Assembly (NCBI GenBank): GCA_020052975.1
Contig: JAGVOC010000276.1
Span: 1 to 6,252 of the forward strand
From: Desulfobacterales bacterium
GTDB taxonomy: Bacteria > Desulfobacterota > Desulfobacteria > Desulfobacterales > RPRI01
Length of the DNA: 6,252 nucleotides
Direction: 5' to 3'
In this document: piece after piece, positions 5,447 through 6,252 of the stretch
Layout: every line of letters begins with the position of its first letter
How positions within the stretch are numbered: the stretch's first letter is position 1
Made by a program: the position numbers and the translations under genes
Notes under the pieces: generated by a model
What the model was told of the DNA's origin: nothing
Databases searched by the model: none
Seen by the model: the letters and a program-made list of their open reading frames with translations, nothing else

Positions 5447-6058
5447 ATGTATATTGTGTGCTGTGACTTGGAAGGTGTTTTTGTTCCCGAGATATGGATT
5501 AATGTCGCGGAGAAGACCGGAATTCCCGAATTGAGACTTACTACCCGCGATATATCCGATTATGATGTTCTGATGAAAAAGCGACTCAAGATACTTGACA
5601 GGGAACATCTTAATTTATCCGATATCCAGAATGTTATTTCAACATTAAATCCTCTTGAAGGCGCGGTTCAGTTTCTTGACTGGCTCAGGTCAACGGTACA
5701 GGTAATTATCGTATCAGATACATTTGTTCAGTTTGCGGGTCCGCTGATGAAAAAACTGGGATGGCCCACACTCTTTTGCAATTCTCTCATTATTGGTCCG
5801 GACGGCAGGGTTGAAAACTATAGCCTGCGCCAGAAGGACGGTAAGAAAAAAGCCGTAATTTCATTAAAAGGTCTGAACTACAGGGTTATAGCTGTCGGGG
5901 ATTCCTATAATGATATAACGATGCTTAAAGAGGCTGACAAGGGAATACTTTTCTGCCCTCCCGACAATGTTGTGAGCGAGTTCCCGGATATTCCGATAAC
6001 ATACAATTATGACGAGCTTAAAGGATTGATTGTAGAAGCCATGAACGGAGCTTGTTGA
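5447..6058 (+). CDS. thrH: Phosphoserine phosphatase / homoserine phosphotransferase ThrH
   Basis: This HAD-superfamily protein matches Pseudomonas ThrH in length (203 versus about 205 residues) and sequence. That enzyme dephosphorylates phosphoserine and can also transfer its phosphate to homoserine. The motifs are motif I DLEG with nucleophile D7 and E9 in place of the usual second Asp, a ThrH hallmark; motif II SDT (90-92); the motif III lysine in RQKDGKKK (128-135); and motif IV GDSYND (151-156). The TTRDI...YDVLMKKRLKIL region is the substrate cap. AGGAG at 5438-5442 lies only four bases before the ATG, rather close but usable. The gene follows hom in the same direction with a 229-base repeat-filled gap, so co-transcription is possible but not certain. 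The hom neighbour supports a role in threonine rather than only serine synthesis. The thioesterase gene begins 17 bases after its stop. Confidence 0.93.
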   Translation: MYIVCCDLEGVFVPEIWINVAEKTGIPELRLTTRDISDYDVLMKKRLKILDREHLNLSDIQNVISTLNPLEGAVQFLDWLRSTVQVIIVSDTFVQFAGPLMKKLGWPTLFCNSLIIGPDGRVENYSLRQKDGKKKAVISLKGLNYRVIAVGDSYNDITMLKEADKGILFCPPDNVVSEFPDIPITYNYDELKGLIVEAMNGAC

Positions 6059-6075
6059 TTACAGGGAATGGAGCT

Positions 6076-6252
6076 ATGCTTAAGCACAAAACAACATACA
6101 GGGTAATCTACGGAGATACCGACAATATGGGCTATGCCTATAATGCAAATTACCTGCGCTGGTTTGAAATGGGGCGCGGGGAGATGTTCAGGGCGCTGGG
6201 GCTGACTTACAAGGCTATAGAAGCGGAAGGGTTTTTCCTGCCTGTTTCGGAA
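6076..6252 (+). CDS. Acyl-CoA thioesterase, hotdog fold, YbgC/4HBT family (5' part)
   Basis: The first 59 codons are present and the gene runs off the window end. YRVIYGDTDNMGYAYNANYL (8-27) is the signature of the 4-hydroxybenzoyl-CoA thioesterase/YbgC family, continuing WFEMGRGEMFRALGL (29-43), the start of the central hotdog helix. Aligned with E. coli YbgC, Tyr12 and Asp16 match its Tyr14 and catalytic Asp18, while Asn23 replaces His25. Members hydrolyse short- or medium-chain acyl-CoA, and some work with the Tol-Pal envelope system, but no tol or pal gene is visible and the substrate is unknown. The ATG is supported by AGGGA eight bases upstream. With 17 bases after thrH it probably shares its transcript. 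The intact family length is about 130-145 residues. Confidence 0.85.
   Translation, partial: MLKHKTTYRVIYGDTDNMGYAYNANYLRWFEMGRGEMFRALGLTYKAIEAEGFFLPVSE

Noticed and set aside
5221..5466. An 81-codon frame with one in-frame TGA at 5248, as for a selenoprotein
   Set aside because: The upstream part is only nine codons with no recognisable family. The hairpin overlaps the TGA instead of following it as a bacterial SECIS would, and the downstream frame is repeat DNA plus a gene fragment that runs into thrH.

Overview
This window looks like ordinary chromosomal DNA from a Gram-negative, probably Desulfobacterota (deltaproteobacterial) organism. The grounds are the protein sequences (an AlaC-type aminotransferase next to homoserine dehydrogenase and a ThrH-type phosphatase), moderate GC, and GGTT/AACC and GGATTCAAG intergenic repeats of a kind I associate with that phylum. 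The lineage is an inference, not a measurement.

Layout. Two gene groups diverge from a 326-base control region (2321-2646). Leftward on the minus strand are purM (purine biosynthesis) and then tsaD (tRNA t6A modification). The spacer between them holds two overlapping partial reading frames that together look like a broken 57-codon gene. Past the end of tsaD, bases 1-121 carry only an imperfect inverted repeat. Rightward on the plus strand are an alaC-like PLP aminotransferase, hom (homoserine dehydrogenase with a C-terminal ACT domain), thrH (HAD-family phosphoserine phosphatase/homoserine phosphotransferase), and the first 59 codons of a hotdog-fold acyl-CoA thioesterase that runs off the window.

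How they work together. Hom makes homoserine. ThrH, by analogy with the Pseudomonas enzyme, can move phosphate from phosphoserine to homoserine, so hom and thrH together could supply phosphohomoserine for threonine synthesis without a classical ThrB kinase; none is seen here. The aminotransferase fits the same amino-acid theme. The thioesterase has no obvious link.

The least ordinary DNA is between genes. The hom-thrH spacer (5218-5446) contains a strong ribosome-binding site with a nine-codon ORF, a hairpin, a GGATTCAAG-type inverted repeat enclosing what looks like the C-terminal remnant of a four-helix-bundle (23S rRNA intervening-sequence) protein, and another perfect hairpin just before thrH. 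The purM-alaC spacer contains a roughly 150-base element bounded by perfect 12-base inverted repeats, and a promoter-like region with nested palindromes. I see no CRISPR array, tRNA, rRNA or intact mobile element, and no clear sign of a wholly new system.
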